A DNA stretch of 64,000 bases, from assembly GCF_045679555.1 (NCBI RefSeq), contig NC_092098.1:22598038-22662037 (forward strand). The letters run 5' to 3'. The notes beneath the pieces are model-generated. The model saw nothing but the letters and a program-made list of their open reading frames with translations, had not been told where the DNA came from and ran no database searches. Each line of letters starts with the position of its first letter. The stretch's first letter is position 1. This document shows positions 22,425-33,791 of this stretch, one piece after another. The DNA comes from Salvelinus alpinus (Eukaryota > Chordata > Actinopteri > Salmoniformes > Salmonidae). The translations under genes were made by a program, and so were the position numbers.

Positions 22425-25400
22425 GTCCGAAGATCATGGAAACAGTAGGACAACATTTTGAGGGGATGTCGGGCACTGGGAAATTTTTATTTTCAGCTGG
22501 TACAGAAAAGGTTGTTGTTGGAGCAGAGAAACTAACCATTACAGGTACAGTATGTAGTGTATTTCACACTATTCAGGAAGACAGTCCAACTTTGTTGAAT
22601 CATAAAACATCCTATGCTAGTTGTCTGATGTAACTAAAGGATGTGGCATACATGATGTATCTGCATACTGATTCACATGTTACCATAAGAACATAATCTA
22701 AATTGGGCAGCACTCCTACATCTATGTTCCACAGGGTGTGATGGTGCTCTTTGTGAACATTCCATAGAGACTTCCAAGGACTTGAGGTAACTTTGAAACT
22801 TTGACAAGTAATGGGAGTTTTTCCTGATCATAGGGGAGAGAGGCCTTTGCTTTTCTTGTATTGTTAAATTAGACTTCTGATAATATTGTCATCTCTTTGC
22901 TAAACACATACCTTAAGTGATTAAAGAGAATTGGATGTTTTACAATTACCATAAATATCACACAGCAGGGCAACATTTCCCAAGATGTCTTCTCTCCTCA
23001 ATATAAATGTCCCAGGCTGCAACACAGGTGTAACAAGAACAACAGTCCCCTGCGCTGGGGGTTCTGAGCAGCATGTGTCTCCTGTGCCATTGTTATTCTC
23101 CCTCCAGCTTGGTTCACCCCAGTATGTGGCCTTCAGAATGCACAGTGCTCTGCTCGTTCTCTCCCTCAGCATACAAAGTGTCCTACCTTATAAAAATTCT
23201 AAATCCTTATGTCACACACTCCATGTAGTGCCAGTGGGTGGGAGTAAAGACCTCTGTTCTATTGTGTACATGAGTGGGCAGACCAATAAGTTGGAACTTA
23301 TGTATTCAGAGGCTTACTGTTGATGTTAAGAGAACACTTAAAGCTTTTTTTTTTAAATAAGGGAATCCAATTTACATATTTAATTAAGATAAGAGGTATC
23401 AGAGGGGTATTAAGATGGTTTCTTATTTGGAGGGATCCATGGGTCTCATAGCAACAGCTTAGAGATGCTGGGTATAAATAGCCCTGTCATTGGCTCATAT
23501 TGTTTGGTGAAAACCCCAGTGAAGTTGCCCACAGTTCTTCCAGCCTCTGCAAACTAATGCAATTCAAATATCTTCTGAATTCTAATTGATAACATAATTG
23601 AATTCATTTTCATGTATAATTAATAAAATGTTCTAAACTGCCAATGTTTGGATTTGCTGCTACCTAAAGTCTTATTGTTGCGCATGCAAATAATTCACAA
23701 ATTCCTATTCCACCGTGTAAGTGTGAAGTATGCACCAATTGTCCATTCTCTTATTATCATATATTTTACTGTATACCCCATCTTTCTGTGTGGTCAGGCT
23801 AGAGGCCCCCACCCGTACCCTCCACCTGGATGCTCCAAAGGGAGTCCATATCAAAGCAGTGTCCGGCAGTGCCCAGGCAGTGTCCAGAATGGACATCTCT
23901 CTACTCTCTATGGATGGAGTGGTAAGAAAAAGGCTGGGGGTAACACCACTAAATCTATGATAGCATACACGGCAACACTTTACTTCAGTGTCCTGATTAC
24001 AATACTTATTACACTGTATTTATTAATGTAATTGCATTGTAATAAGGACACTGTAAAGCAGTGTTTCCAAATATATGTCTTATTGTTAGAAAAAAAAATA
24101 CATCAACTGTCTTCTTTTAATTCAATGTGTCCAAACAAATAATGAATGGTGCATCATAGTGTGTAGGCTATCAGTTTAAATTATTTCTCCCCTCCGAGCA
24201 TGCGCTGACCAACTGGCAAGTGTCTTCACTGACATTGTCAACTTGTCCCTGTCTGAGTCTGTAATACCAACGTGTTTCAAGCAGACCACCATAGTCCCTG
24301 TGCCCAAGAACACTAAGGTAACCTGCCTAAATGACTACCGACCCGTAGCACTCACGTCTGTAGCCATGAAGGTATTTGAAAGGCTGGTCATGGCTCACAA
24401 CAACACCATTATCTCAGAAACCCTAGACCCGCTCCAATTTGCATACCGCCCCAACAGATCCACAGATGATGCAATCTCTATTGCACTCCACACTGCCCTT
24501 TCCCACATGGACAAAAGGAACACCTATGTGAGAATGCTATTCATTGACTACAGCTCAGCGTTCAACACCATAGTGCCCTCAAAGCTCATCAATAAGCTAA
24601 GGACCCTGGGACTAAACACCTCCCTCTGCAACTGTATCCTGGACTTCCTGACGGGCCGCTTCCAGGTGGTAAGGGTAGGTAACAACACATCCTCCATCTC
24701 AGGGTTGCATGCTCAGTCCCCTCCTGTACTCCCTGCTCACTCATGACTGCACGGCCAGGCATAACTCCAACACCATCATTAAGTTTGCCGATGACACAAC
24801 CGTGGTAGGCCTGTTTACCGACAACAACGAGACAGCCTATAGGGAGGAGGTCAGAGACCTGACCGTGTGGTGCAAGGACAACAACCTCTCCCTCAACATG
24901 ATCAAGACAAAAGAGATGATTGTGGACTACAGGAAAAGGAGGACCGAGCACACACCCATTCTCATCGACGGGGCTGTAGTGGAGCAGTTCCTTGGCCTCC
25001 ACATCACCAACAAACTAACATGGTCCAAGCACACCAAGACAGTCATGAAGAGGGAACAACAAAACCTATTCCCCCTCAGGAGACTGAAAATATTTGGCAT
25101 GGGTCCTCTGATCCTCAAAAGGTTCTGTATCTGCACCATAGAGAGCATCCTGATGGGTTGCACCACTGCTTGGTATGGCAATTGCTCGGCCTCCGACTAC
25201 AAGGCACTACAGAGGGTAGTGCGTACGGCCCAGTACATCACCGTGGCCAAGGATCCTGCCATCCAGGACCTCTATACCAGGTGGTGTCAGAGGAAGGCCT
25301 AAAGAATTGTCAAAGACTCCAGCCACCCCAGTCATAGACTGTTATCTCTGCTACCGCACGGCAAGCGGTACCGGAGCACCAAGTCTAGGTCCAAGAGGCT

Positions 25401-25916
25401 TCTAAACAGCTTCTACCCTCAAGCCATAAGACTCTTGAACATCTAATCAAATGGCTACCTAAACTATTTGCATTGCCTATGCATAGTCACTTTAATAACT
25501 CCACCTATTAATAACTCCACATATTACCTCAATTACCTCGACTAACCTGTGCCCCCGCACATTGACTCTGTACAGGTACCCCCTGTACATAGCGTCACAA
25601 TTGTTATCTTACTGCTGCTCTGTAATTATTTGTTACTTTTATTTTGTACTTTTTTAGGTATTTTCTTAAAACTGCATTGTTGGTTAAGGGCTTGTAAGTA
25701 AGCATTTCACTGTAGCATTTACACCTGTTGTATTCGGCGCATGTGACAAATATTATTTGATTTGATTTGATTCTGCAGTTGATTCTCTGTGTGGATAGAA
25801 AAAGACAGGAAGTCCTGGGGAGCAGCTGTATGAAGTGTGTGTGTGCTGATGGGAGACTGTACCGGTCCAAGGCTGGTCACACTTCCACCTGCCATGACAA
25901 CAGTCACAAGTGTTAA
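22425..25916 (+). CDS. sgcg: Gamma-sarcoglycan-like gene, last four exons
   Basis: Sarcoglycans are single-pass proteins of the dystrophin complex at the muscle cell membrane; only the extracellular C-terminal half is here. Exons: 22425-22544 ([23 protein letters not shown]), 22735-22786 ([16 protein letters not shown]), 23798-23921 ([18 protein letters not shown]), 25779-25916 ending in TAA. Each has an AG acceptor and GT donor, and phases join correctly. The last exon contains CVCADGRLY and [10 protein letters not shown], the family's C-terminal cysteine motif. Gamma is preferred over delta or zeta because of ALCEHS, VHI and the HSHxC end. Oddities: exon two lacks seven codons (a VRADPF-like stretch) in frame. 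In the last exon, residues before CVC do not match, while another frame gives [10 protein letters not shown], implying compensating indels. A Rex1 LINE ends about 6 bases before this exon. Possibly a decaying duplicate. Confidence 0.8.
24185..25772 (+). mobile_element. Rex1/RSg-1-like LINE inside the last SGCG intron
   Basis: 5'-truncated copy. RT fragment 24243-24700 has [32 protein letters not shown] and [17 protein letters not shown]. After a frameshift near 24700 (where the PQGxxLSP motif should be), the second frame 24709-25302 carries [22 protein letters not shown] and [12 protein letters not shown]. The 3' UTR ends in (atttg)n at 25746-25772. It lies between the third and fourth visible SGCG exons, with its tail ending just before the splice acceptor 'ctgcag'. 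No target duplication was found. Confidence 0.9.
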
Positions 25917-26444
25917 CAGAACACACTCCATTATCTACCTGGGATCGTCTTTATAAAGAATATCATCATAGATATACAGTCTCGCCTGAAATGTACGCAA
26001 AATGCCTTTTTAGAAAAATGTGAAAGTTCAGAAGTACTTTTTAATAAAGAAACATTTGTCAATTTCAAGAGTTTTTCCCCAGCGTCATATCTAAAACAAT
26101 GTACATGCATGGTGATCGACTCTAGTGGCCACTTAATATGGCAACCCAACTCTGTTGCTTGTTTTGCCTGGGAAAAAAGTTGAATGAATTTGATCAAGCA
26201 GAGTGTACAGATGTGAAAATCGCTCACAATGTTCAGGGGGATGAATTCGATCATGCAGAGTGTACTGATGTGAACATTGTTCACAATGTTCAGGGGGAAC
26301 TTGATATGCTAGTGTCTGGTGACGTCAAGGCAGGCAGCAACATAATAATGTTGGGACACGATATACTCTAGGGACCCATTATGGAATAAAGGCTGTTGCC
26401 TGCATACGTCAGGTCTGCCAGATATCTACTTCTTTTTATGTATT
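25917..26444. other. SGCG downstream region with a 57-bp tandem repeat
   Basis: Follows the SGCG stop. 26184-26240 is repeated at 26241-26297 with a few changes. The repeat lies in a 77-codon plus-strand frame (26138-26371) with no known family. A polyadenylation signal for SGCG was not identified with confidence. Confidence 0.5.
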
Positions 26445-26668
26445 ATTTTATTTAAACTTTATTTAAGTCATTTAAGAACAAATTGTTATTTACAATTACG
26501 GCCTACACCGGCCAAACCCTTGACGACGCTGGGCCAATTGTGCGCCGCCCTATGGGACTCCCAATCATGGCCGGTTGTGATACAGCCTGGAATCGAAGCA
26601 GGGTGTCTATAGTGACGCCTCAAGCACTGAGATGCAGTTCCTTAGACCGCTAAGCCACTCGGGAGCCT
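26445..26668 (-). mobile_element. tRNA-Leu-headed SINE (LINE-tailed type), full length
   Basis: On the minus strand: head 'gagtggcttagcggtctaag' (A-box-like) and 'ttcgattccag' (B-box-like), a body with 'cggcgcacaattggcccagc', and tail 'ttgtaaataacaatttgttc' followed by 'taaataaagttt'. The tail resembles the 3' end of LINE E, which probably supplies its reverse transcriptase. Confidence 0.85.
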
Positions 26669-27116
26669 ATGTAGGCCTACTTAATATATCATTGAACATT
26701 GGATGTATCAGAAGATGGACCATTTAATCGCATTATTATGAGCATGGGTGGTATGAAGGTATTAGCCTATTGATTCTGATCCAGGTATTGGCAGAAAAAG
26801 GAAATGTTTACCTAACTCTGAGACAAAATGGTTAACATGGAGTGGAAGCTAAAGAAGATTCTGTCCCTTTTATTGGAGCTGATTATTTAGTGCTATTTGG
26901 AAAGGCATGTTTTTCATTTACACATTTACGAATGGAGTTTTTCATTTGTTGTAGTGCATCTGAAGTTTGAGTGATGCCCTTGGGCAGCTTCATGGAACAG
27001 CAGAGGAGGATAGAGAATGCAGTCAATGGGGTCCTGGACAGGAGCTATCTATAATGAGTAGTAAAACTTGATAGCTTCTGTCAATATTATTGATACAACC
27101 AGTTATGCTATTGTAT

Positions 27117-29001
27117 GAAGTGCATTCGGTAAGTATTCAGACCCCTTGACTTTTTCCACATTTTGTTACGTTACATACAGTCTTATTCTAAAATGTATTT
27201 TATAAAAAAAATCCTCATCAATCAACACACAATACCGAATAATGACAAAGCAAAAATAGGAGTTTCTCCCATTCTTCTCTGTAGATCCTCTCAAGCTCTG
27301 TCAGGTTGGATGGGGAGCGTTACTGCACATCTATTTTCAGGATTCTCCAGAGATGTTCGACTGGGTTCAAGTACGGGCTCTGGCTGGGTCACTCAAAGAC
27401 AATCAGAGATTTTCTCCGAAGCCACTCCAGCGTTGTCTTGGCTGTGTGCTTAGGGTCGTTGTCCTGTTGGAAGGTGAACCTTTGCCTCAGTCTGAGGTCC
27501 TGAGCACTCTGGAGCAGGTTTTCATCAAGGATCTCTCTGGACTTTGCTCTGTTCATCTTTTGTATTTGAAAAAAATGTAACCCCCCTTTTCTCCCCAATT
27601 TCGTGGTAGTTACAGTCTTGTCTCATCGCTGCAACTCCCGTACTGACTCGGGAGAGGCAAAAGTCGAGAGCTGTGTGTCCTCCGAAACACAACCCAACCA
27701 AGCAACACTGCTTCTTGACACAATGCCCACTTAACCCGGGAGCCAGCCGCACCAATGTGTCGGAGGAAACACCGTACACCTGGCGACCGTGTCAGCATGC
27801 ACTGCACCCGGCCCGCCACAGGAGTCGCTAGTGTGCGATGGGACAAGGACATCACTGCCGGTCAAACCCTCCCCTAACCCGGACGATGCTGGGACAATTG
27901 TGCGCCGCCCCTTGAGCCTGGACTCAAACCCAGAATCTTTAGTGGCACAGGTAGTACTGCGATGCAGTGCCTTAGACCACTCCGCCACTCAAGAGGCCCT
28001 TGCTCCATTCATCTTTGCCTCGATCCTGACTAGTCTCCCAGTCCCTGCTCTGAAAAATATCCCGACAGCATGATGCTGCCACCACCATGATTCACCGTAG
28101 GGATGGTGCCAGGTTTCCTCCAGACGTGACGCTTGGCATTCAGGCCAAAGAGTTCAATCTTGGTTTCATCAGACCAGATAATCTTGTTTCTCATGGTCTG
28201 AGAGTCTTTAGGTCCCTTTGGGAAAACTCCAAGCGGGCTGTCATGAGCTTTTTACGAATGAGTGTCTTTCGTCTGGCCACTCTACTATAAAGGCCTGATT
28301 GGTGGAGTGCTGCAGAGATGGTTGTCCTTCTGGAAGCTTCTCCCATCGCCACAGAGGAACTCTAAAGCTCTGTCAGAGTGGCCATCAGGTTCTTGGTCAC
28401 CTCACTGACTAAGGCCCTTCTCTCCCGATTGCTCAGTTTGGCCGGGCGCGAGCTCTAGGAAGAGTCTTGGTGGTTCCAAACTCCTTCCATTTAAGAATGA
28501 TGGAGGCCACTGTGTTCTTGGGGACCTTCAATGCTGCAGAAATGTTCTGGTAACCTTCCCCAGATCTGTGCCTCGAAACAATCTTGTCTCGGAGCTCTAC
28601 GGACAATTCCTTCGTCCTCATGGCTTGGTTTTTGCTCTGACATGCACTGTCAGCTGTGTGACCTTATATAGACAGGTGTGTACCTTTCCAAATCATGTCC
28701 AATCAACTGAATTTACCACAGGTGGACTCCAAGTTGTAGAAACATACCAAGGATGGTCAATGGAAACAGGATGTAACTGAGCTCAATTTCGAGTCTCATA
28801 GTGAAGGGTCTGAATACTTACTGTTTATTTTTTATTTTTATAGATTTGCAAAAATTTCTCAACACGTTTTTGCTTTGTCATTATGGGGTATTGTGTGTAG
28901 ATTGCGGAGGAGTATTTTTATTTAATCAATTTTAGAATAAGGATGTAACGTAACAAAATGTGGATAAAGTCAAGGGGTCTGAATACTTTCTGAAGGCAGT
29001 G
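27117..29001 (-). mobile_element. Tc1-like transposon, family D, copy D1
   Basis: Terminal repeats 'gcattcggtaagtattcag' (27121) and 'gaatactttctgaaggcag' (28981), with TA on both sides. Transposase relic on the minus strand: N-terminus at 28621-28433 (MRTKELSVELRDKIV, NTVASIILKWKEFGTT) and DDE part at 27540-27389 (QQDNDPKHTAKTT). It is interrupted by a SINE at 27562-28000, and the middle carries stops. Lies between SGCG and TNFRSF19. Confidence 0.92.
27562..28000 (-). mobile_element. Complete tRNA-Leu-headed SINE (long-tailed type)
   Basis: Flanked by an 18-bp target duplication, ttgctct(gt)tcatctttg-like, at 27544-27561 and 28001-28018 (two mismatches). On the minus strand: head 'gagtggcggagtggtctaag' and B-box 'gggtttgagtcc', body 'gggttaggggagggtttgac', then 'cggtgtttcctccgacacat' and the tail ending in a G/A/T-rich tract. 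It interrupts the transposase frame of D1, so it is younger than D1. Confidence 0.9.
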
Positions 29002-29423
29002 TAAATATAATGAATGTCTTTCTTGTCACGTACTGTGTTGACATGCCACATTTATCCTATCCCATACAGAGTATCCTATTTATGTTTTGAATTAAACATT
29101 AATGCATAAGCTACTATATTTGTGCCAAGTATTCAAACTTTCTTACACAGCTTCACACTATGCACTTTCCAATCAGACACAGGTGGTTTAAACTCCTGGC
29201 AGTCAGACCAGCACAAAGTAAGTTACTGTAGCTTCTCAAGTGTTCATGGCCATCCGGTTTCATTGACTGCACCTGAGAACCCCCAGAATATGAGGTTTGT
29301 AACATGCCTCTATGCAAGTTGTCTCTCTTTTTCTCACAGCCACTGTTAGGGAACTCCCAACCCCCACATCACCACCTCCCAATCAGCTGGGTCTCCTGTA
29401 TGTGTGTGGGTTAATCCCCACAG

Positions 29424-31060
29424 GAATGTGGATTTGGCTACAGGGCGGGTGCCTGCTGTGTGCCCTGTAGACCTGGCAGCTATGAAGAGGAGACAGGAGG
29501 GCAAAAATGCAAGTCGTATCTATCATGTGTCCACGCCAGCCGCCTTCAAAAGGCTAACTGCACCGCCACAGGCGGTGTGTGGAGACTCACTGCCCAGGTG
29601 AGAATAGCTACTGTCTGATCCTCCCATTATCTCTGAAGTGTGCACCCATTCTGCCACTAATGCTGTTGTTTATATTACATGTCCTATAAGAAAACCAAAC
29701 TGAGTGTGTTTCAGGACATGGACTGTGCACCCTGTGGAGACCCTCCTCCTGCCTATGAGCCTCTCTGTGAGTTGGCCTTTTCATCAATGCAAATTATCTC
29801 CCATAGGCAAGACTGTGCTTCAGTCCATGTAGGGTGCATCCCTATCACATGCACACTTAATGTTACTGTACCACTTTTAGATTAATTCAGGAAAATATTT
29901 CCAGGGAACATGTGAAATGTGCTTTACTGATGTCTGTCTGTTTAAACATCTTTTTGGGATTGTTTGCCCACATATCCACTATGTACCAGCCTCAAATGAA
30001 ATTCTTGGAAGATCAAATCATGCCTACCATTGTTTTGTAGTAGAGTGTGAGCTAGCTGGCTGTTGAACCTCAGTATCTCTCTGTGTGTAACTTGGCAGTC
30101 AAATGGGGTTTAAAAAAGAGCACATTTCCCAGATGTTACAACCTACTGTTAGATGTTAAAAATACTCCCGGTATTGAAGCTCAGATGATTTTAGATGATT
30201 TCAAGAGCATCTGTTTTGATATTTTCCCACTCCACTCTTGTAGTTGCAATGTTAAATCCGTATGAGACATATAGGTTGTTGTATCCAGAGTGAGGGTGCT
30301 CTCCAAGTGTCTTATCTCTACAGCCTCCAGTTGTGATTGAGCGGCATTTCATTCATAGTGACGATTAAAAAACTAAAACAATGTCTAGGCCAGCACAAGT
30401 AAGTTCTTGCATATCCTGAAGGATCTTACCGTAGTTTGTACTTCCAAGCTAACCCCTTGATGATGCCCTGGGGGTATGTACTAAAGTGGTTTTGGCACAG
30501 AACAGTGTTAAGATTAGATCAGCATGTGACCTTGTTTCAATAGGTTGTCCTCTATCTGAACTGATGAGCAGGAAGGATTTGGGGAAACAGAGACAACCAG
30601 ACTCGTGCTGCGTCTTTGGCTCTGAGAAGCCACTATTAAAGAGGACTTATGAGAGAGCATTCAATGCCTCACTAAAAGACAAAATATACACATGCCAAAA
30701 CACACAGTAGCCTACAAACACATGTAGACACACACTGAACCCACACTCAATTACAAATCTGACTCATCCCACACTTAAAAAGACATCTCCATGGCATACT
30801 TTGAGACAATGGGTGTCATAACTGTTCTATTATTAAAGGTATGTAGGCAGTATTGCACCTAAGGATAAACAGTGCGTGTGTATTTGCGTGTTTACTGTTT
30901 AGGCAGGAGCAGGGTGAACCCGGTGCCCCTTTCAGTCATGGTTTCGTCCAGCCCCAGGGACACGGTCCTGGCTGTGGTCATTTGTAGTGCCCTGGCCTCT
31001 GTCCTACTGGCCCCTGTGCCATCTACTGAAAGAGACAGTTGGAGAAGAAACCTCATGTTA
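29424..31060 (+). pseudogene. tnfrsf19: TNFRSF19 (TROY)-like receptor, three exons, decaying
   Basis: TNFRSF19 is a type I TNF-receptor-family membrane protein with cysteine-rich domains. Exon one, 29424-29597: ECGFGYRAG, CCVPCRPGSYEEE, LQKANCTATGGVCGD, with donor gtgaga. Exon two, up to 29766: KKTKLSVFQDMDCAPCGDPP, YEPLC, donor gtgagt; its acceptor is not obvious (no AG in the right phase just upstream). Exon three from 30903 (acceptor gtttag): SSPRDTVLAVVICSALASVLLA, the start of the membrane helix. Defects: two CRD cysteines replaced (Tyr at the KCKxC position, Ser in GDxLP), about 10 bases lost inside the helix near 31012, and TGA (31027-31029) where the juxtamembrane Cys codon is expected, after which KRQLEKK still reads. 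Earlier exons and the long cytoplasmic exon were not recognised. Same strand and order relative to SGCG and MIPEP as in human. Confidence 0.85.
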
Positions 31061-31705
31061 ACCCTGCCTCAATCAAAGATTCTCCCTCATCCCCCTTGTG
31101 CTGACAAAGATTGTCATCATGTGAAACAAAGTATAATGTAGATGTTATGCTGTTTTTATACCATGCCAAATATGTATTGCTATAAACACTTATTGTGGTA
31201 CACGTATAGTTTTGCACTAAGGTGGTAGCTGCTAAGACGCAGAGTTCCCCAGCTTTGAGCATATTCAGGCCCATCAGGTATCACATAAAGCACAGCCGTA
31301 CCATGGCACGGCCGTAACTTTTGGTATTTTGTTCTGTTGTTAGCCTTGGCTTGCAGGGGACATTTCACTGTCATTCTTGACCAATATGGACATGGAGCCA
31401 AATCCTAACTTGAGATCAGTGCATAACTTGAATTTCAGCACTTCACATGTCCCCTCGACATCAATAAAACTGCATTTTCCTGTCGTAAGGTCAAATGAAG
31501 CTGTTCCCCTATTCTCTGAGGAACCTTGCAGCACTGAGCACAGCAGTGGTTTCTTTCTCCACGTTTCTCAGAACAGCAATGGAATGGCCACATATCCTGC
31601 CTGAGAGTCACAGAGAAGACCTCTAGTGCCAGTGAGATGAACCATGACCCTTCCCAATATGACCTGGAAGTGGTAGAGGTGTCTGATGAGGAATTTACCC
31701 TAGAG
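31061..31705. other. Possible remains of the TNFRSF19 3' part
   Basis: Short open frames at 31377-31604 and 31610-31705 (Ser/Glu-rich) lie where the cytoplasmic exon should be. I could not align them to the family, so no call is made. Confidence 0.2.
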
Positions 31706-31826
31706 CAGGGCTCTCCAACCCTGTTCCTGCTCACTCCAACCCCAGTTGTAACTGACCTGATTCAGCTTATCAACTAGCTAATTATGAGAATCAGTTGCGA
31801 AAGAATAGGGCTGGAGCGAAAACCTA
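31706..31826. mobile_element. MITE, hAT-like
   Basis: Starts 'cagggctctccaaccctg', contains 'tccaaccccagttgtaact' and 'gctggagcgaaaacct', a pattern common in fish MITEs. The right terminal repeat is degraded. Confidence 0.5.
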
Positions 31827-31917
31827 AAGATCTGGGATTCACTAAACAAACTGTAGTAGGACCGTTTCTTCATGAGTATAACAGTTGATATGTTGACTGT
31901 GTCTTAATAGACTTGTG

Positions 31918-32302
31918 TGTCACGTTCCTGACCTGTTTTCCTTTGTTTTGTATTTGTTTTAGTTGGTCAGGGCGTGAGTTGGGTGGGTTGGTCTAGGTTT
32001 GATTTTCTATGTTGGGATTTTGTGTTCGGCCTGGTATGATTCTCAATCAGAGACAGCTGTCAATCGTTGTCCCTGATTGAGAATCATACTTAGGCAGCCT
32101 GGGTTTCACCTGTGTTTTGTGGGTGTTTGTTCCTGTGTCAGTGTTTGGGCCACACAGGACTGTTTCAGGTTAGTCACGTTTGTTGGTTGTTGTATTTTGT
32201 AGTGTTTGTTGTTTTCCCATTAAAATATGAATACTTACCAATCCGCATCTTGGTCCGATCCGTGCTCGTCTGAGGAGGAGAACGACTACGACAGCCGTTA
32301 CA
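31918..32302 (+). mobile_element. Solo LTR, 385 bp
   Basis: Begins TGTCACGTTCCTGACC, ends CAGCCGTTACA, with perfect 5-bp duplication TTGTG (31913-31917, 32303-32307). Same family as the LTRs of the 18726-21654 element, but a different subtype. Confidence 0.92.
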
Positions 32303-33791
32303 TTGTGGTTATGTGACATGACAACTGCTCAACCTGACAGAGACGTGACTTGCTGGTTTCAAAAGCCATTAAAACCTGTAATTTTCTGCTTCTGTTATTT
32401 TCCTCATACAGTATATTTCATTGACATTACCAAAATGTGCGGGCCGGGTCTGATATAGTATACGTTTAAAGCTAACATCTGCAAAAGTTGAAACAGCGCC
32501 ACTGGGCGCACAAGGTGTATTTGTTATTGTTTTATTTAAACGGGGCAGAGGCGCATCCTGCCTCGTGGTAAAAATAATTATAGTACATACTCTGCTGTTC
32601 TTTCACGCATGCAATGATATGCAATGATGCCTGTGTTTGTCATTTGAAGTAACGTTTTTGTTGTTGCAATATTGCGTGTTTCACCACTACGGATTCCAGC
32701 TTTAAATTTGACAAATTATCTTGGAATGTGTCTTTTCGGAATCATCTGTAACGTGTATGTAAATACATTCTAAATCTTGTAATTTAAAAGAATGAATATG
32801 ACATGTTTACGTCATTGTCATGAAGGCATAACGAGCAGGGTGTCAAGTGTTACCCATTGTTTTAATGGTGTTTTTTAGTATGAGGGAAACCCAGAGAATA
32901 GAGTAGAGCTCTTGGAGAGGCCAGCACAGTGCCAGATGCCTCTTACTGCTCCAGTGAGTCTCATTTATCTGCAGCCCCTCCAGACCCCCTGACAGACAGA
33001 CAACCCACACACCTTCCATGCCCTTATCCTCCATGTCTAAACACTGGCAGCCCCACAGCTCTTTCACTTGTTTCAGGAATCCGGCTGCTGTCGGTCTGAC
33101 TCATAAAAGGAGTATTCAAGAATGATTTATTCAATAGCTTAAACCCTTAGCTAGAGTAATGAAGTGATTGCCTACCACGCGAGGACACTAGCTGTTCAGA
33201 TGGCAAATGACAGTAGACAACACAATATAGGGTTGACACTGGCAACATGCAGGTTTTATAAGGGTTCATTATTCACATTGGGATAAGGACGCATCACAAG
33301 TCATAAAATACAATATTATACACACTTCATTCCGTCATTCTCACTAGGACACTGCAGCGGAATTGCACTTAAATTTGTATATTAAATATCAATTTATTTC
33401 AGGCCACCATTCAGTCATTACGCACTTCCATTCTCTGCATCTGAGGCTGTTTCTCAATACATCCTTTACTACTCAGGTAATAATGCAGCCATTATGGCTT
33501 CCATCATATTACTATCGCCTATCCAGAAAGGGATAGTGTGTCAAAAGAGGCTTTTTCAAAGTATTGAGATGCAAGTCTCCAGATGTGAAGATTAAATAAG
33601 GACACTGAGGGATAGGTATGTGTGTGTGGGACGGGTGAATCTCAAAAGTCCTTCCTTAATTCCTTGTGTCCTCTTCTTGCCTGCTTAAACAAGTCAGAGG
33701 GAAGTGGAGACAGAGGACGTAAGCATTCGAGGAAGGACCTTTGACATTCGCTTTGTGTGTAGGATGAGGTAAGTGGAGAGGGGCACTGCCC
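32303..33791. other. Intergenic region between TNFRSF19 and MIPEP 3' ends
   Basis: The two genes converge here. No repeat or gene recognised. Polyadenylation signals were not assigned. Confidence 0.3.

Noticed and set aside
27900..27995. Functional tRNA-Leu gene
   Set aside because: A- and B-box-like sequences are present, but they form the head of a SINE with its full body and tail.
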